The notes under the pieces were generated by a model, which was not told the DNA's origin, ran no database searches, and saw only the letters and a program-made list of their open reading frames with translations. A stretch of 64,000 bases of DNA, from NCBI RefSeq assembly GCF_002367995.1, contig NZ_AP018207.1:5693963-5757962 (forward strand). The letters run 5' to 3'. This DNA comes from Calothrix brevissima NIES-22. Lineage in GTDB: Bacteria > Cyanobacteriota > Cyanobacteriia > Cyanobacteriales > Nostocaceae. A program made the position numbers and the translations under genes. Position 1 is the stretch's first letter; every line of letters starts with the position of its first letter. Of this stretch, positions 46,638 through 57,194 are shown piece after piece.

Positions 46638-47069
46638 TGGTAAACGCTCAAGGTATTAGTTTTACATATATTAACACATATATACCCTAGTTGGGGGATG
46701 AGAATAAATTATACTTTCGCCATAATTTACCAACTCTATCTTCTGTTGATGGTAAGAAATTTATCTAATCCTTTACAAGTAACTTAAATGGGGGAATTAT
46801 TTTCTAGAAATCTGAGGATGCTTGCCTCTAAATTAGAGCTTACTTGGTAACAAATAATACTAAAAACCAGTAAATAAACAAAAAACTGCATAGAAAAATC
46901 TACTTTTAGCAATATATCTTGAGAAAAAGCACAAATTAACTATGTAGGAATCTTGTGAGAATTCCCAAATCGAATGTAAACTGCCAGATTAATCTGATGC
47001 CATTGTTCGCAATGGAATAGATAGATTGTCTAGCAGCCAAATTACTTGGTGTGATAGGAGTGAAGGAAA
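46638..47069. other. Divergent spacer, HNH gene and alr
   Basis: 432 bp without ORF, RNA or repeat that I can identify. AGGAGTGAAGGA just before 47070 is the alr ribosome-binding site. Confidence 0.5.
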
Positions 47070-48257
47070 ATGTTAAGTAGCAAGCAAATTCCTGGCATAG
47101 TTTCCGGGCAAGATTGTGATAGTTATGCTTGGTTGTCGCAACGCGCTTGGATAGAAATTGATTTAGCAGCTTTGTCTCATAATGTCAGACAGTTAGTTGG
47201 GTTACTCTCAGCGCGCACTCAACTAATGGCGGTAGTCAAAGCTGACGCCTATGGACATGGAGCGGTAGCGGTGGCGCAAACAGCCTTAGAATCAGGAGCT
47301 AGCTGGTTAGGTGTAGCGACAATTCCCGAAGGTATTCAACTCAGAGAAGCGGGTATTCAAGCTCCAATTTTAATTTTAGGGGCAACCCACACAGCAGAAC
47401 AAATTCAGGCGATCGCTCATTGGCAATTACAACCCACAGTTTGCAGCCCCAAACAAGCTTTGGTATTTTCTAACACCTTAGAAGCGATGAATGAGCGTTC
47501 ACCCTTAGCCGTACATATCAAATTAGATACAGGTATGTCCAGGTTAGGAACTAATTGGCAACAAGCGGGAGAATTTGTCAAATTAGTGCAAAGCTTACCG
47601 CATTTGCAGATTGCCAGTATTTACTCTCATTTGGCGACAGCTGATAGTCCCGATACGACGGTAATGCAAGAACAGCATAGACGATTTGAGGAAGCGATCG
47701 CCCAAATTCACGCAATGGGGATAAAAACGCCATGCTTACACTTAGCTAATTCCGCCGCCACCTTAGCAGATTCCAGCTTACATTACGACATTGTGCGTGT
47801 CGGATTAGCAGTTTACGGACTGTATCCATCACCACATTTACAAGCCACAATTAAGCTCAAACCTGTGTTACAAGTTAAAGCCCGTATTACCCAAGTAAAA
47901 ACCATTGCTGCTGGAACTGGTGTTAGTTACGGACATCACTTTATCGCCCCCCAAGAACTCCGGCTAGCAGTGGTTGGGATTGGTTATGCTGATGGCGTTC
48001 CCCGTCATCTCTCCAACAATATGCAAGTTATCATTCGCGGTCAGCGAGTGCCGCAAATTGGCACAATTACAATGGATCAGTTGATGGTGGATGTAAGTGC
48101 CATAGAAGATATCCAAGAAGGAGAAATAGTTACTTTACTAGGGGAACAAGGCAAAGAAAGAATTTCTGCTGACGAATGGGCAGAGAAAGTAAATACTATT
48201 TCTTGGGAAATTCTTTGTGGTTTCAAGCATCGATTACCTAGAATGGCGATGATGTAG
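47070..48257 (+). CDS. alr: Alanine racemase
   Basis: Interconverts L- and D-alanine for peptidoglycan. 395 residues. The PLP lysine is in MAVVKADAYGHGAVAVAQ, and LDTGMSRLGTNW and VRVGLAVYGLYPS are barrel motifs. The C-terminal domain supplies the catalytic Tyr in GTGVSYGHHF, and GTITMDQLMVDV is also diagnostic. An extra about 25 residues precede the usual N-terminus; the ATG at 47070 has a strong AGGAGTG site, so I keep it. Stand-alone gene. Confidence 0.96.
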   Translation: MLSSKQIPGIVSGQDCDSYAWLSQRAWIEIDLAALSHNVRQLVGLLSARTQLMAVVKADAYGHGAVAVAQTALESGASWLGVATIPEGIQLREAGIQAPILILGATHTAEQIQAIAHWQLQPTVCSPKQALVFSNTLEAMNERSPLAVHIKLDTGMSRLGTNWQQAGEFVKLVQSLPHLQIASIYSHLATADSPDTTVMQEQHRRFEEAIAQIHAMGIKTPCLHLANSAATLADSSLHYDIVRVGLAVYGLYPSPHLQATIKLKPVLQVKARITQVKTIAAGTGVSYGHHFIAPQELRLAVVGIGYADGVPRHLSNNMQVIIRGQRVPQIGTITMDQLMVDVSAIEDIQEGEIVTLLGEQGKERISADEWAEKVNTISWEILCGFKHRLPRMAMM

Positions 48258-48283
48258 CCCTAAAGCATGAAGATGTCCGTACT

Positions 48284-48345
48284 TAAGAGTCAATAGTCTA
48301 CAGTCATCAATCTTGACTCAATAGACTATTGACCGTTAATAATTT
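48284..48345. repeat. STRR hairpin downstream of alr
   Basis: GTCAATAGTCT and AGACTATTGAC arms built of heptamer repeats form a hairpin about 25-90 bp after the alr stop. It may help end the transcript before the tRNA. Confidence 0.6.
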
Positions 48346-48368
48346 GTCTGTTATAATCAATAACTGAT

Positions 48369-48450
48369 GCGGATGTGGCGGAATTGGCAGACGCGCTAGA
48401 TTTAGGTTCTAGTTCCGAGAGGAGTGAAGGTTCAAGTCCTTTCATCCGCA
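48369..48450 (+). tRNA. tRNA-Leu (anticodon UAG)
   Basis: 82-nt class II tRNA. The acceptor GCGGATG pairs with CATCCGC, and the D-loop region TGGCGGAATTGGCAGACGC is leucine-like. The anticodon stem-loop CTAGA-TTTAGGT-TCTAG reads TAG (decodes CUA and related). A variable arm and T-arm GGTTCAAGTCC are present. 3' CCA is not encoded. Confidence 0.97.
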
Positions 48451-48467
48451 CTTATAATTAAAAAGAC

Positions 48468-48530
48468 AGCCCCAAGTAAAAATTTTCATCACCTCATGTG
48501 AAAATTAATATTAAGTATGGGGCTTTATAT
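48468..48530 (+). terminator. Terminator after tRNA-Leu
   Basis: Outer AGCCCCA / TGGGGCT and inner AATTTTCA / TGAAAATT arms form a long stem, followed by TTTAT. The DNA from here to 49065 (about 535 bp) holds no gene that I recognise. Confidence 0.75.
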
Positions 48531-49065
48531 CATAGAGTAGTTGTCATCGGGGTGCGCATCATAAAATCTCATACCAATTTCCCAAAAATGCCACAGATGC
48601 ATTTTTTGGCTTGGGGTTTCCCTGGCTATGACAACAATCTATAAATAGCAATCATTAGATTTACTATTGGTATCAAAAGCTGATTTTGATTGCTATCGTT
48701 AGCAGACTGCTGTTAATGATAGTAGATTAAGAGCAGGAGTAATTTACATCACATTTAAGTAAACATACTGAATGTGATGTCTATAGCGATCTGAATTAAC
48801 GTACAGTTTTTTCAGTAATAATGCTGATACTCCTCAGTAACTTCTATTTTGAGAGGTAGTAATTTTACTTTCAAGAGTTTACAAAAGGCTACTAGAATGC
48901 CATCGACTTCATCCAGTCTTTAAATTTGATTTAATCTTTATCCAAGCATGTCTGATAATCTCAGTATAAGTAAGTAAATTGACAATAACTTCATAATTGA
49001 CTAAGACTTTATAATCTGAAAACAAAGCTACGGTTAACTTTATTTACAAACGAGGATAAATATTT

Positions 49066-49140
49066 ATGTATGTTATGCTACATGGCACTAAGATTTTTTT
49101 GCTTGGTGGGGATTGTATCGAAATTCCTGTACAAGTTTAG
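49066..49140 (+). CDS. Possible 24-residue leader peptide upstream of the taxis operon
   Basis: ATG preceded by ACGAGG at a good distance, then MYVMLHGTKIFLLGGDCIEI and PVQV, ending 36 bp before the first operon gene. It is hydrophobic with one Cys. Such a short ORF could be chance. The ribosome-binding site and position are the only support. No RGTGR (PatX-type) motif is present. Confidence 0.3.
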   Translation: MYVMLHGTKIFLLGGDCIEIPVQV

Positions 49141-49176
49141 TCTACAAGTATTGAATTTAGCTGAAGTAAAAGCACA

Positions 49177-50235
49177 ATGAGTACAACTCCTATAGGTAGC
49201 TACAAGTTGTTCCAGAAATTACATCCATTATCCCTGTTGGCACAACTCACAAGTCGGCGTGCTACAGGATGCTTAAAGGTATATACAGAGACGACTTCTT
49301 GGTCGATATATTTAGAGGACGGTAAACTAACTTATGCCTCTAATTCAGATAAGGTGTTTGAAAGGCTTGATAACCACTTACGGCGTTTGAGTCAGCAAAT
49401 TCCCACACTCAACAGCGCTGCTAGAGTGCAAATGCGGCTGATGTTTGAAACAAATCATGAAAATCAGTCCACATCAAATGCTGATTATCATGCTATCTGT
49501 TGGCTAGCTGCTCAGGATTATATTAACCCTATGCAAGCAGCAGATTTAATTGAAGAATTGGCAAAAGAAGTATTGGAGTCATTCCTAGCTTTAAAAGAAG
49601 GAAGCTATGAATTTAATTCAGAAATTACTCTAGATGGCTTACCTAAGTTTTGTAATTTAGATTTGCGGGTAATTGTTGAACACTGTCAAAAACAGTTGAG
49701 AAATCGTCAATTACCAATCCAATCACCCCTACCTGCGGCGGGGAGTACTTTAAATCCACCAACAAATAAGCTATCTCAAACTCCATTAGCAAAACCTAGT
49801 TCTAAACCCACAAATTTTTCTCAAACTGGGGAGAGAAATAATACATTCTCTCAAAAACATGCTGGTAAAGGCATGTATACAATAGCTTGTATTGATGATA
49901 GCCAGACTGTCTTAAACTCCATCAAACATTTTTTAGATGAAGAAACATTTAATGTAGTGTTAATTAACGATCCAGTCAAAGCTTTAATGCAAATACTTCG
50001 GAGTAAACCAGATTTAATTTTACTAGACATTGAAATGCCAAATTTAGATGGCTATGAACTGTGTTCCTTATTGCGCCGACATTCGCAATTTAAGGACACG
50101 CCGATTATTATGGTGACGGGAAAAACAGGCTTTATTGATAGAGCTAAGGCAAAAATGGTGAGGTCTTCTGGTTATTTAACCAAACCATTTACACAATCAG
50201 ATTTGCTAAAAATGGTCTTTAAACATATCAATTAA
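49177..50235 (+). CDS. PATAN-domain response regulator (PixG/TaxP1-like)
   Basis: 352 residues. The N-terminal PATAN (DUF4388-like) domain (about 8-180) has LLAQLTSRRATGCLKVYT and IYLEDGKLTYASN, with a helical subdomain. A linker of Pro/Gln/Ser and a C-terminal receiver (about 230-350) follow: TIACIDDSQTVLNSIKHFL, phosphoacceptor Asp in LILLDIEMPNLDGYEL, Thr in IIMVTGKT, and Lys in YLTKPF. In Synechocystis-type pix/tax operons this protein is the first response regulator and PATAN domains bind the pilus motor. PatA of heterocyst pattern formation has the same layout, but the operon context favours taxis. First gene of a five-gene operon. Confidence 0.85.
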   Translation: MSTTPIGSYKLFQKLHPLSLLAQLTSRRATGCLKVYTETTSWSIYLEDGKLTYASNSDKVFERLDNHLRRLSQQIPTLNSAARVQMRLMFETNHENQSTSNADYHAICWLAAQDYINPMQAADLIEELAKEVLESFLALKEGSYEFNSEITLDGLPKFCNLDLRVIVEHCQKQLRNRQLPIQSPLPAAGSTLNPPTNKLSQTPLAKPSSKPTNFSQTGERNNTFSQKHAGKGMYTIACIDDSQTVLNSIKHFLDEETFNVVLINDPVKALMQILRSKPDLILLDIEMPNLDGYELCSLLRRHSQFKDTPIIMVTGKTGFIDRAKAKMVRSSGYLTKPFTQSDLLKMVFKHIN

Positions 50236-50315
50236 TTTTCTCATAGATAGTTAATTTTCACTAACTATCTATCAACTAAATCAGAAAACAATGAGAATTC
50301 TTCGGAGATTTAGCA

Positions 50316-50699
50316 ATGAGTCTGACTTTGATTAGCACAATTCTAATTGTTGAAGATTCCCCCAGTGAATTGCAATTAATGAGTTATTTTCTGACAGAAA
50401 GTGGCTACAATGTGATCCCAACTACAGAGGCAAAACAGGCTTTAGAGCAAGCTGTGTTACAACAGCCAGATGTTATTGTCACTGATGTAGTCATGCCAGG
50501 AATGAGTGGCTTTGAATTATGTCGATATTTAAAAAAACATCCAGTTACAAAGAACGTACCCATTGTAATTTGTAGTTCTAAAAATCAAGAAATCGATCGT
50601 TTGTGGGCAATGAAGCAAGGTGCTAATGCCTACCTCACCAAACCATACACTAGGGATCAACTTATACGTGCTATTAAATCAGTAGCAATTAATCCATGA
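50316..50699 (+). CDS. CheY-like response regulator (PixH-type)
   Basis: 127 residues, a single receiver domain. The acidic pair is in ILIVEDSPSELQLM, the phosphoacceptor Asp in DVIVTDVVMPGMSGFEL, Ser in IVICSSKN, and Lys in YLTKPYTRDQ. It lies 80 bp after the PATAN-REC gene and overlaps the CheW gene by four bases (ATGA), so translation is coupled. It should take phosphate from the downstream CheA-like kinase. Confidence 0.92.
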   Translation: MSLTLISTILIVEDSPSELQLMSYFLTESGYNVIPTTEAKQALEQAVLQQPDVIVTDVVMPGMSGFELCRYLKKHPVTKNVPIVICSSKNQEIDRLWAMKQGANAYLTKPYTRDQLIRAIKSVAINP

Positions 50700-51193
50700 A
50701 TAGTTCAAAGAATACTTTAAATGCACAGTCTAGTCCACAAAATTTAGGAGATGGCTATATTAAGTTTCAACTTAATCAACAGACTGCTGCTATTTTATCA
50801 ATGAGGCATACCCAAGAAGCGATTATTGTGCCTGTTGAATCTGTGACTTCAATGCCAAATATGCCTGCTTGCATCATTGGATTAATGAATTGGCGGAGTC
50901 GCATAATTTGGATAGTAGATTTGCCAAGAATGCTCAATTTAGAATCTTTAAGCAGTAGGCTGCGGCAATATAATGTAATCGTTGTGCGAGTAGAATCAAT
51001 GCTGTTGGGCTTAGTTGTACAAGAGATCAAAGGTACAGCTAAGTTTTTGTCCGATGAGATTTGTTCTCCTATAGGACAAGTTGCATCTAGTTTAGTACCT
51101 TATCTTAATGGATGTATTATTCAACAATCTGAGACCTTACTGGTATTAGATGCACAATCTATTGTGCATTCTTCTATTCTCCGCAGTGATTAG
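50696..51193 (+). CDS. CheW-like adaptor (PixI-type)
   Basis: 165 residues. The CheW fold (about 18-155) has YIKFQLNQQTAAILSMRHTQ, IVPVESVTSMPNMPACIIGLMNWRSRIIWIVDL (the central CheW signature region), and LGLVVQEIKGT. It couples the MCP to the CheA-like kinase. Starts inside the stop of the CheY gene. Third gene of the operon. Confidence 0.9.
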   Translation: MNSSKNTLNAQSSPQNLGDGYIKFQLNQQTAAILSMRHTQEAIIVPVESVTSMPNMPACIIGLMNWRSRIIWIVDLPRMLNLESLSSRLRQYNVIVVRVESMLLGLVVQEIKGTAKFLSDEICSPIGQVASSLVPYLNGCIIQQSETLLVLDAQSIVHSSILRSD

Positions 51194-51253
51194 GGTGTAC
51201 TAGTAATTCACAAATAATAGTGTTCTTATTCACATATTCAGGAGAATTAATGT

Positions 51254-54082
51254 ATGTTTCATAAAACTGACACGGCTAAGGGTAATGATGGGCAAAATCG
51301 CCCATCATTGACGGCATCACAAAGAGTATTTGAACCGACAATTAAACAATCAATAAAGCCTATTTATTCACCTTCCCATTCATCTACCTTGAACCAAGTA
51401 ATCGGTTATTTTCAAAGACTTAGTTTAAATACTAAAACGACAGTATTGGCGATCGCTATTGGGACTTTACCGACATTGGTAATTGGCGCGATCGCTTATA
51501 GCTTTGCTAATCACTCAATTAATCAGCAGATTACCCAGTCTCAACAAGCGGAAACTGTGAGCTTGCTAGATAAAGTCAACCGTTACGTGTTGGCGAGATA
51601 TGGGGATATTCAAGTACTGGCGAATCTCCCATCTTTAACAAATCCGCAAGTAAGAGCAATTATTACTGCTCAAGGTAAGCAAGAGATTTTAGACCGCATC
51701 ATTAAAGCTGATAAAGCTTATGATAGTATTGCGATTTTTGATATGGAAGGTAATGTAATTGCGCAATCTACAGGCGCACCTTTAGAAAATCACAAAGATC
51801 GTCAGTATTTTCAAGATGCGCTCAAACAAAATACGGTGATTATTAGTCAGCCAGAAAAGTCAGAAACTACTGGTTTAGTAAGCATTCATATCGCCTCACC
51901 TTTGAAAGATGCAGTCACTGGGGAAAATATTGGCGTCATTAGAGCCAGAATGCCAATAAGTTCTATAGAAGAGATTATTAAAAATTATGCTAGTAAAGGA
52001 CATGATTATAATTTAGTTGATCAATCAGGCAAAATTTTTCTAGCTACACAAAATAATCAAGAAGGTAGAGAAGCTAAAGCAGATTTTCCGGGTTTGAGCC
52101 AACTGAAAGAAAACAATAAAATCGGGAATTTTGTTACAGTTAACAATCTGAATCGAAAACAGCAATTTGTCAGCTATGTACCGTCAAGGAAAATTGACGG
52201 GTTGCCCGATTTAAAATGGGGAGCCATTATTGCTACAGATACAGATATTACATTTGCGCCCCAAAGACAATTATTGTTGACGATCGCCTTAGGTACAGCT
52301 TTAACCGCAGTTATCGTAGCGGCGATCGCGGCTTGGCTAGCAAAACGCGCTACCCAGCCCATTTTGATTGCAGCTGAAGCGGTGAGCAAACTCGGTGACG
52401 GTCAACTGAATACTCGTTTAGAGGTAGACAGAACAGACGAGTTAGGCATTTTGGGTGTCAATATTAACAGAATGGCAGAGCAACTACAAGTACTGCTAGG
52501 AGAAAAAGAGCAAGAAGCCCTGAGAATCAAATTTATTGCAGATATCACCCTAGAAATTCGCAAAAAGCTGCTAACTGAAGATATTTACAGCACAGCAGTC
52601 AACGCAGTGCGCCCAGCCTTAAAAACAGACCGGGTAATTGTCTATCAGCTCAATCCAGGGACTTGGGATGGGGTAGTGGTGGCAGAATCTGTAGCGGATG
52701 GCTGGCCGAAAATGCTCGGCGCACGCATTGACGATCCCTGTTTTCGCGAACGCCATGTAGAACTGTATCAACAAGGCAAAGTTAGAGCGATCGCTAACAT
52801 TTATCAAGAGCCGCATCTCAATAATGCTAATTGTTACATTCAAAACCTAGAGAAATACGCAGTTCAAGGGAATTTGATCGCCCCCATCATCAGCCAAAAT
52901 CAACTCTTTGGTCTGTTAATTGCCCATCATTGTGAAAGTCCAAGATTGTGGCAACCAACAGATATTGATTTATTTAAACAAACAGCCATCCAAATTGGCT
53001 ATGCTCTAGAACAAGCTAGGCTCTTAGAAGAATTAGAACAAGCTAAATCTGCTGCCCAACAAGATACTCAAGAAGAACGCCAACAAAAAGAAGCGCTACA
53101 AACCCAATTGTTAGAATTACTGAGCAATGTTGAAGGTGCTGCTAGTGGCGATCTCACAGTGCGGGCGGACGTAACAGCAGGAGAAATTGGCACTGTAGCC
53201 GACTTTTTTAACTCCATTGTCGAAAGTCTCCGGGATATTGTCACCCAAGTCAAAAATGCAGCTTCTCAAGTAAATACGGCGATTGGCTCCAATGAATCAG
53301 CTATTCGTCAGCTAGCAGAGGAAGCAATGAGTCAAGCGGCGGAAATTAACCGTACTTTGGATGCGGTGGATCAAATGACTCATTCCATCCAAGCGGTAGC
53401 GAAAAATGCCCAGCAAGCGGCAGTAATTGCCAATCAAGCTGCCCAAACTGCTACCAAGAGCGGACAAGCAATGGATTTGACAGTACAAAACATTCTCTCT
53501 TTACGAGAAACTGTTGGGGAAACTGCCAAGAAGGTGAAACGTTTAGGAGAATCTTCTCAGCAAATTTCCCGCGTGGTGTCTTTGATTAATCAAATCGCTG
53601 TTCAAACTAACTTGCTAGCGATTAATGCGGGGATTGAAGCCGCGCGCGCTGGGGAAGAAGGACAAGGTTTTGCGGTAGTTGCCGAAGAAGTAGGCGAATT
53701 AGCAGTTAGAAGCGCCGCCGCTACCCAAGAAATTGAACAAATTGTTGAGAACATCCAACGGGAAACCAGCGATGTAGTCCAAGCAATGGAAATTGGTACT
53801 ACCCAGGTAGTTGAAGGTACGCGAATTGTTGAAGATGCTAAACGCAGTCTCAATCAAATTTTGGATGTATCGCGACAAATTGACAATCTGGTACAGTCAA
53901 TCTCAGTAGCGACTACATCGCAGGTCGAAACTTCCCACACGGTTAGCAATTTAATGAAAGCAATTGTGGCTGTCTCACAACGGACTAGCGATTCATCGCG
54001 CTTAGTTTCCGAATCTTTGCAACAAACTGTGGAAATTTCCCAAGAGTTGCAACAGACTGTGGGTACATTTAAGGTCAGTTAA
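51254..54082 (+). CDS. PixJ-like methyl-accepting protein with dCACHE, HAMP, GAF and MCP signal domains
   Basis: 942 residues. TM1 at about 58-82, a dCACHE-like sensor (about 90-330), TM2 at about 345-368, HAMP (about 370-420). A GAF follows (about 440-595) with [25 protein letters not shown] with Cys at 496, and [10 protein letters not shown] with Cys at 527. A second HAMP-like linker and the MCP signalling domain (about 690-940, [29 protein letters not shown]) complete it. The GAF looks like a DXCF-type cyanobacteriochrome, but Tyr follows the canonical Cys where His is usual. It would sense light and/or a periplasmic ligand and control the CheA-like kinase. Fourth gene of the operon. Confidence 0.9.
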   Translation: MFHKTDTAKGNDGQNRPSLTASQRVFEPTIKQSIKPIYSPSHSSTLNQVIGYFQRLSLNTKTTVLAIAIGTLPTLVIGAIAYSFANHSINQQITQSQQAETVSLLDKVNRYVLARYGDIQVLANLPSLTNPQVRAIITAQGKQEILDRIIKADKAYDSIAIFDMEGNVIAQSTGAPLENHKDRQYFQDALKQNTVIISQPEKSETTGLVSIHIASPLKDAVTGENIGVIRARMPISSIEEIIKNYASKGHDYNLVDQSGKIFLATQNNQEGREAKADFPGLSQLKENNKIGNFVTVNNLNRKQQFVSYVPSRKIDGLPDLKWGAIIATDTDITFAPQRQLLLTIALGTALTAVIVAAIAAWLAKRATQPILIAAEAVSKLGDGQLNTRLEVDRTDELGILGVNINRMAEQLQVLLGEKEQEALRIKFIADITLEIRKKLLTEDIYSTAVNAVRPALKTDRVIVYQLNPGTWDGVVVAESVADGWPKMLGARIDDPCFRERHVELYQQGKVRAIANIYQEPHLNNANCYIQNLEKYAVQGNLIAPIISQNQLFGLLIAHHCESPRLWQPTDIDLFKQTAIQIGYALEQARLLEELEQAKSAAQQDTQEERQQKEALQTQLLELLSNVEGAASGDLTVRADVTAGEIGTVADFFNSIVESLRDIVTQVKNAASQVNTAIGSNESAIRQLAEEAMSQAAEINRTLDAVDQMTHSIQAVAKNAQQAAVIANQAAQTATKSGQAMDLTVQNILSLRETVGETAKKVKRLGESSQQISRVVSLINQIAVQTNLLAINAGIEAARAGEEGQGFAVVAEEVGELAVRSAAATQEIEQIVENIQRETSDVVQAMEIGTTQVVEGTRIVEDAKRSLNQILDVSRQIDNLVQSISVATTSQVETSHTVSNLMKAIVAVSQRTSDSSRLVSESLQQTVEISQELQQTVGTFKVS

Positions 54083-54090
54083 GTAATTGT

Positions 54091-54165
54091 CAACAGTCTC
54101 CAGTTTCATGACTAATGACCCTTGACATTGACCAATGATTAATGACTAATGACTATTGACTAAAA
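54091..54165. repeat. STRR between the MCP and CheA genes
   Basis: TGACTAA/TGACCAA heptamers fill the spacer. An in-frame TTG at 54156 lies in the repeat and is not the start of the kinase. Confidence 0.85.
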
Positions 54166-54170
54166 AATTT

Positions 54171-57100
54171 ATGTCACAGGACAAAGAACTGGAAATCCAG
54201 ATGCAATTTCTGGAAGAAGCAATTGATTATCTCAATACCTTAGAAGGGGTATTGTTAGAAATTGATACCAGTAATCGCATCGATTCCGAAAAAATCAACG
54301 GGGCACTCCGAGCAGCACATTCAATTAAAGGTGGTGCGGGGATGATGGGATTCCGGACGTTGAGCGATTTAGCCCATCGTCTAGAAGATTCCTTTAAGGT
54401 CTTAAAAACTCGCAAAAATTCCCTAGAAATTGATACTCAGTTACAAAGTTTACTGTTATCTGGGGTGGACTGGTTGCGGCAAATAGTAGAATTGCTGTCT
54501 GAAGGCAGTACTATTGAAGACCAGTGGCTAGAAACCTTTTGTTACCCAGTGTTTGATGAACTGCATCAGCGTTTGGGCGATCCGGTACCGGAAGATGTGA
54601 CAACTATGCTCTCGCCGGAGGACGGGCAAGATATTATACCGTTGCTGTTTGAAACCGAGGTGGAAGGTTGTTTACAGCGTTTAGAATCGGTATTGGCAGA
54701 TGCAGGACAGCCTTGTTTGCAGGAAGAAGTCGCAATCATGGCGGCTGAATTGGGCGGTTTGGGAGAAATGCTACAGTTACCAGCTTTTACCGATCTGTGT
54801 GCATCTGTAACCCAGTATTTAGAAACAGCACCACCCCAACAAGTACCAGAAATTGCTCAGTTAGCTTTACAAGCATGGCGGCGATCGCAAGCTTTGGTAC
54901 TGACAAATCAACTAGATAGTCTACCAACAGCGATTTATCTGGGAGATTTGGTGAATTTGGATCTGTCATCCTTCCCCGCAGCAGAATTGCTTCCGGCGGA
55001 GACAGCTGCAACCAATTTGTTTGCACCAGAAATTTTCACCGAAGAAACAGAGGAATTAGAGAACCTAGAAGAGGCGATCGCATTCACCCATTTTGCAACT
55101 GTGGATGTAGAATTCGCCGAGCCAATTGCCGAGCCTGTTAAACTCGCAGAAACTAGTATAGTCGCTGCTAGAGAAATGTCCCTCGCCGATTATAAATTGG
55201 TGGAGCGCAAAGGCGAACCTATTGGGAATGGCAAAGAACGGGAAATTCATGAAAATACAGTCAGGGTTCCCAGCAGCCAATTAGAGCAAATCAATGATTT
55301 ATTTGGGGAATTGATCGTTCAGCGCAATGGACTAAACTTACAACTAGAAAGATTACGGAAACTCGTCCGCAATCTCAGCCAGCGCGTCCAAAGTCTGGAT
55401 CGGGAAAATCAGGAATTGCGTGCAGCTTACGATAGAATTGCTACTCAATCTGTAGGTGTATCTAGCGTTCTGTCTTTTAGCGAGGAACAACCCCATTCTC
55501 CAGACATGGAGACGAGTTTTGATGTCTTGGAAATGGATCGCTATAACGAGTTAAACCTGCTATCGCAGGAAGTCATGGAAACTATTGTTCAGGTACAAGA
55601 AGTTACCACTGACGTACAACTCAGCGTTGATGATACCGATCACATTGCGCGGAAGTTAAATAAAACATCAAAGCAGCTACAAACCAAGTTAACTCAGGTA
55701 CGGATGCGTCCGTTATCAGATTTGGTAGAACGCTTTCCCCGTGCTTTACGGGACTTGAATGTAGAGTATGGCAAAAATGTGCAGCTGAAAATTGATGGTG
55801 GTAACACCTTAATTGAACGCAGCATCTTAGAGGCTTTAAACGAACCATTAATGCATCTGTTACGCAATGCTTTCGATCACGGGATTGAAGATCCTGCTAC
55901 TCGCTACAACATAGGTAAACCAGAGCAAGGTTTAATTGAAATTAAAGCCACTCACAGACGCGATCGCACAGTGATTACAATCCGCGATGATGGTAGGGGT
56001 ATTTCTTTAGAGAAAATCCGCGATCGCGCTTTAGGTATGGGGTTAGATGCTTCTTTATTAGCTAGTGCTAGCGATGAAGAATTGTTATCACTCATCTTTG
56101 AACCAGGGTTTACCACCTCCGACCAAGTAACAACTTTATCAGGTCGTGGCGTGGGTATGGATGTAGTGCGTAATAATCTCAAATCCGTGCGGGGGGATAT
56201 TAAAGTTGATACTGAGTTAGGAGTCGGTACTACCTTTACTTTATCAGTACCATTTACCCTGTCGGTGGCTAGAGTGCTGCTAGTAGAAAGCAATCGAATG
56301 CTCTTAGCCTTTCCTACAGATGTGGTGGCGGAAATATTTTTACACCAAACTGAACAGGTATTTGCGATCGCGGGTAACGAATTTATCAGTTGGCAAAATA
56401 ATATGTTGCCATTTATTCGCCTGGGTAACTACCTAGAGTTTAATGGCCCCCGTTACGATAATCCAGAGTTAGAAACTCCCCCAGCGATTAATGCTAGCAG
56501 TATTTTAATAGTTAAAAGCAACAATCAATTTGTCGCGCTGCAAATTGACCGTTGTTGGGGTGAGCAAGAAGTTGCGATTCGTCAAGTAGAAGGTAACATA
56601 CCTTTGCCTGAAGGCTTTAGCAACTGTACTATTCTCGGTGATGGTCGAGTAGTAGTACTAGTAAATACCAATGAATTACTCTATAAAATTTCTAGCAATC
56701 AGCAAAATTCTCGCAACAATCAATTACCATCAACTCGCTTAAAAACAGCGTTCCTCTTCCCCCAAGAAGAAAAACAACCAGTTACGAATTCCCATCAGAA
56801 AAATACTATTTTAATCGTCGATGATTCGATTAATGTCCGGCGATTCTTAGCTTTAACTTTAGAAAAAGGAGGCTATCAGGTAGAACAAGCAAAAGATGGT
56901 CAAGATGCTTTAGAAAAGCTGCAAAGCGGACTGCAAGTGCAAGCTGTAATTTGTGATATTGAAATGCCTCGTCTTGATGGTTATGGCTTTTTAGGTCGGG
57001 TAAAATCCCTCGATGAGATGAAAAATATTCCCGTAGCCATGTTAACTTCTCGGAGTAGCGATAAACATCGCAAACTGGCAATTCAATTAGGGGCACGTGC

Positions 57101-57194
57101 TTACTTCTCTAAACCTTATAATGAGCAAGATTTACTGCGTACCCTACAAGAAATTATTGGTTCTGCTAATGGTAGCGTCACATCTCATAATTAA
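54171..57194 (+). CDS. CheA-like hybrid histidine kinase (PixL-type)
   Basis: 1007 residues from the ATG at 54171 (MSQDKELEIQ); the TTG five codons earlier is inside a repeat and lacks support. HPt domain with phosphoacceptor His 50 in RAAHSIKGGAGMMG. A spacer with a second degenerate HPt-like helix bundle (about 165-250) follows. The dimerisation and HATPase domains are next (about 370-730): LMHLLRNAFDHGIED, IRDDGRGISLEKI, FTTSDQVTTLSGRGVGMDVV. A CheW-like domain (about 735-870) and a C-terminal receiver (about 880-1000, TILIVDDSINVRRFLALTLE, Asp in VICDIEMPRLDGYGF) end the protein. It phosphorylates the two response regulators upstream. Last gene of the pix/tax-type operon. Confidence 0.93.
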   Translation: MSQDKELEIQMQFLEEAIDYLNTLEGVLLEIDTSNRIDSEKINGALRAAHSIKGGAGMMGFRTLSDLAHRLEDSFKVLKTRKNSLEIDTQLQSLLLSGVDWLRQIVELLSEGSTIEDQWLETFCYPVFDELHQRLGDPVPEDVTTMLSPEDGQDIIPLLFETEVEGCLQRLESVLADAGQPCLQEEVAIMAAELGGLGEMLQLPAFTDLCASVTQYLETAPPQQVPEIAQLALQAWRRSQALVLTNQLDSLPTAIYLGDLVNLDLSSFPAAELLPAETAATNLFAPEIFTEETEELENLEEAIAFTHFATVDVEFAEPIAEPVKLAETSIVAAREMSLADYKLVERKGEPIGNGKEREIHENTVRVPSSQLEQINDLFGELIVQRNGLNLQLERLRKLVRNLSQRVQSLDRENQELRAAYDRIATQSVGVSSVLSFSEEQPHSPDMETSFDVLEMDRYNELNLLSQEVMETIVQVQEVTTDVQLSVDDTDHIARKLNKTSKQLQTKLTQVRMRPLSDLVERFPRALRDLNVEYGKNVQLKIDGGNTLIERSILEALNEPLMHLLRNAFDHGIEDPATRYNIGKPEQGLIEIKATHRRDRTVITIRDDGRGISLEKIRDRALGMGLDASLLASASDEELLSLIFEPGFTTSDQVTTLSGRGVGMDVVRNNLKSVRGDIKVDTELGVGTTFTLSVPFTLSVARVLLVESNRMLLAFPTDVVAEIFLHQTEQVFAIAGNEFISWQNNMLPFIRLGNYLEFNGPRYDNPELETPPAINASSILIVKSNNQFVALQIDRCWGEQEVAIRQVEGNIPLPEGFSNCTILGDGRVVVLVNTNELLYKISSNQQNSRNNQLPSTRLKTAFLFPQEEKQPVTNSHQKNTILIVDDSINVRRFLALTLEKGGYQVEQAKDGQDALEKLQSGLQVQAVICDIEMPRLDGYGFLGRVKSLDEMKNIPVAMLTSRSSDKHRKLAIQLGARAYFSKPYNEQDLLRTLQEIIGSANGSVTSHN

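Noticed and set aside
49177-50235. PatA heterocyst-pattern regulator
   Set aside because: Same PATAN-REC layout, but it sits first in a CheY-CheW-MCP-CheA operon, which indicates the PixG/TaxP1 type.
54156-54170. TTG start for the CheA-like kinase
   Set aside because: Lies inside a heptamer repeat; the ATG at 54171 gives the normal N-terminus.
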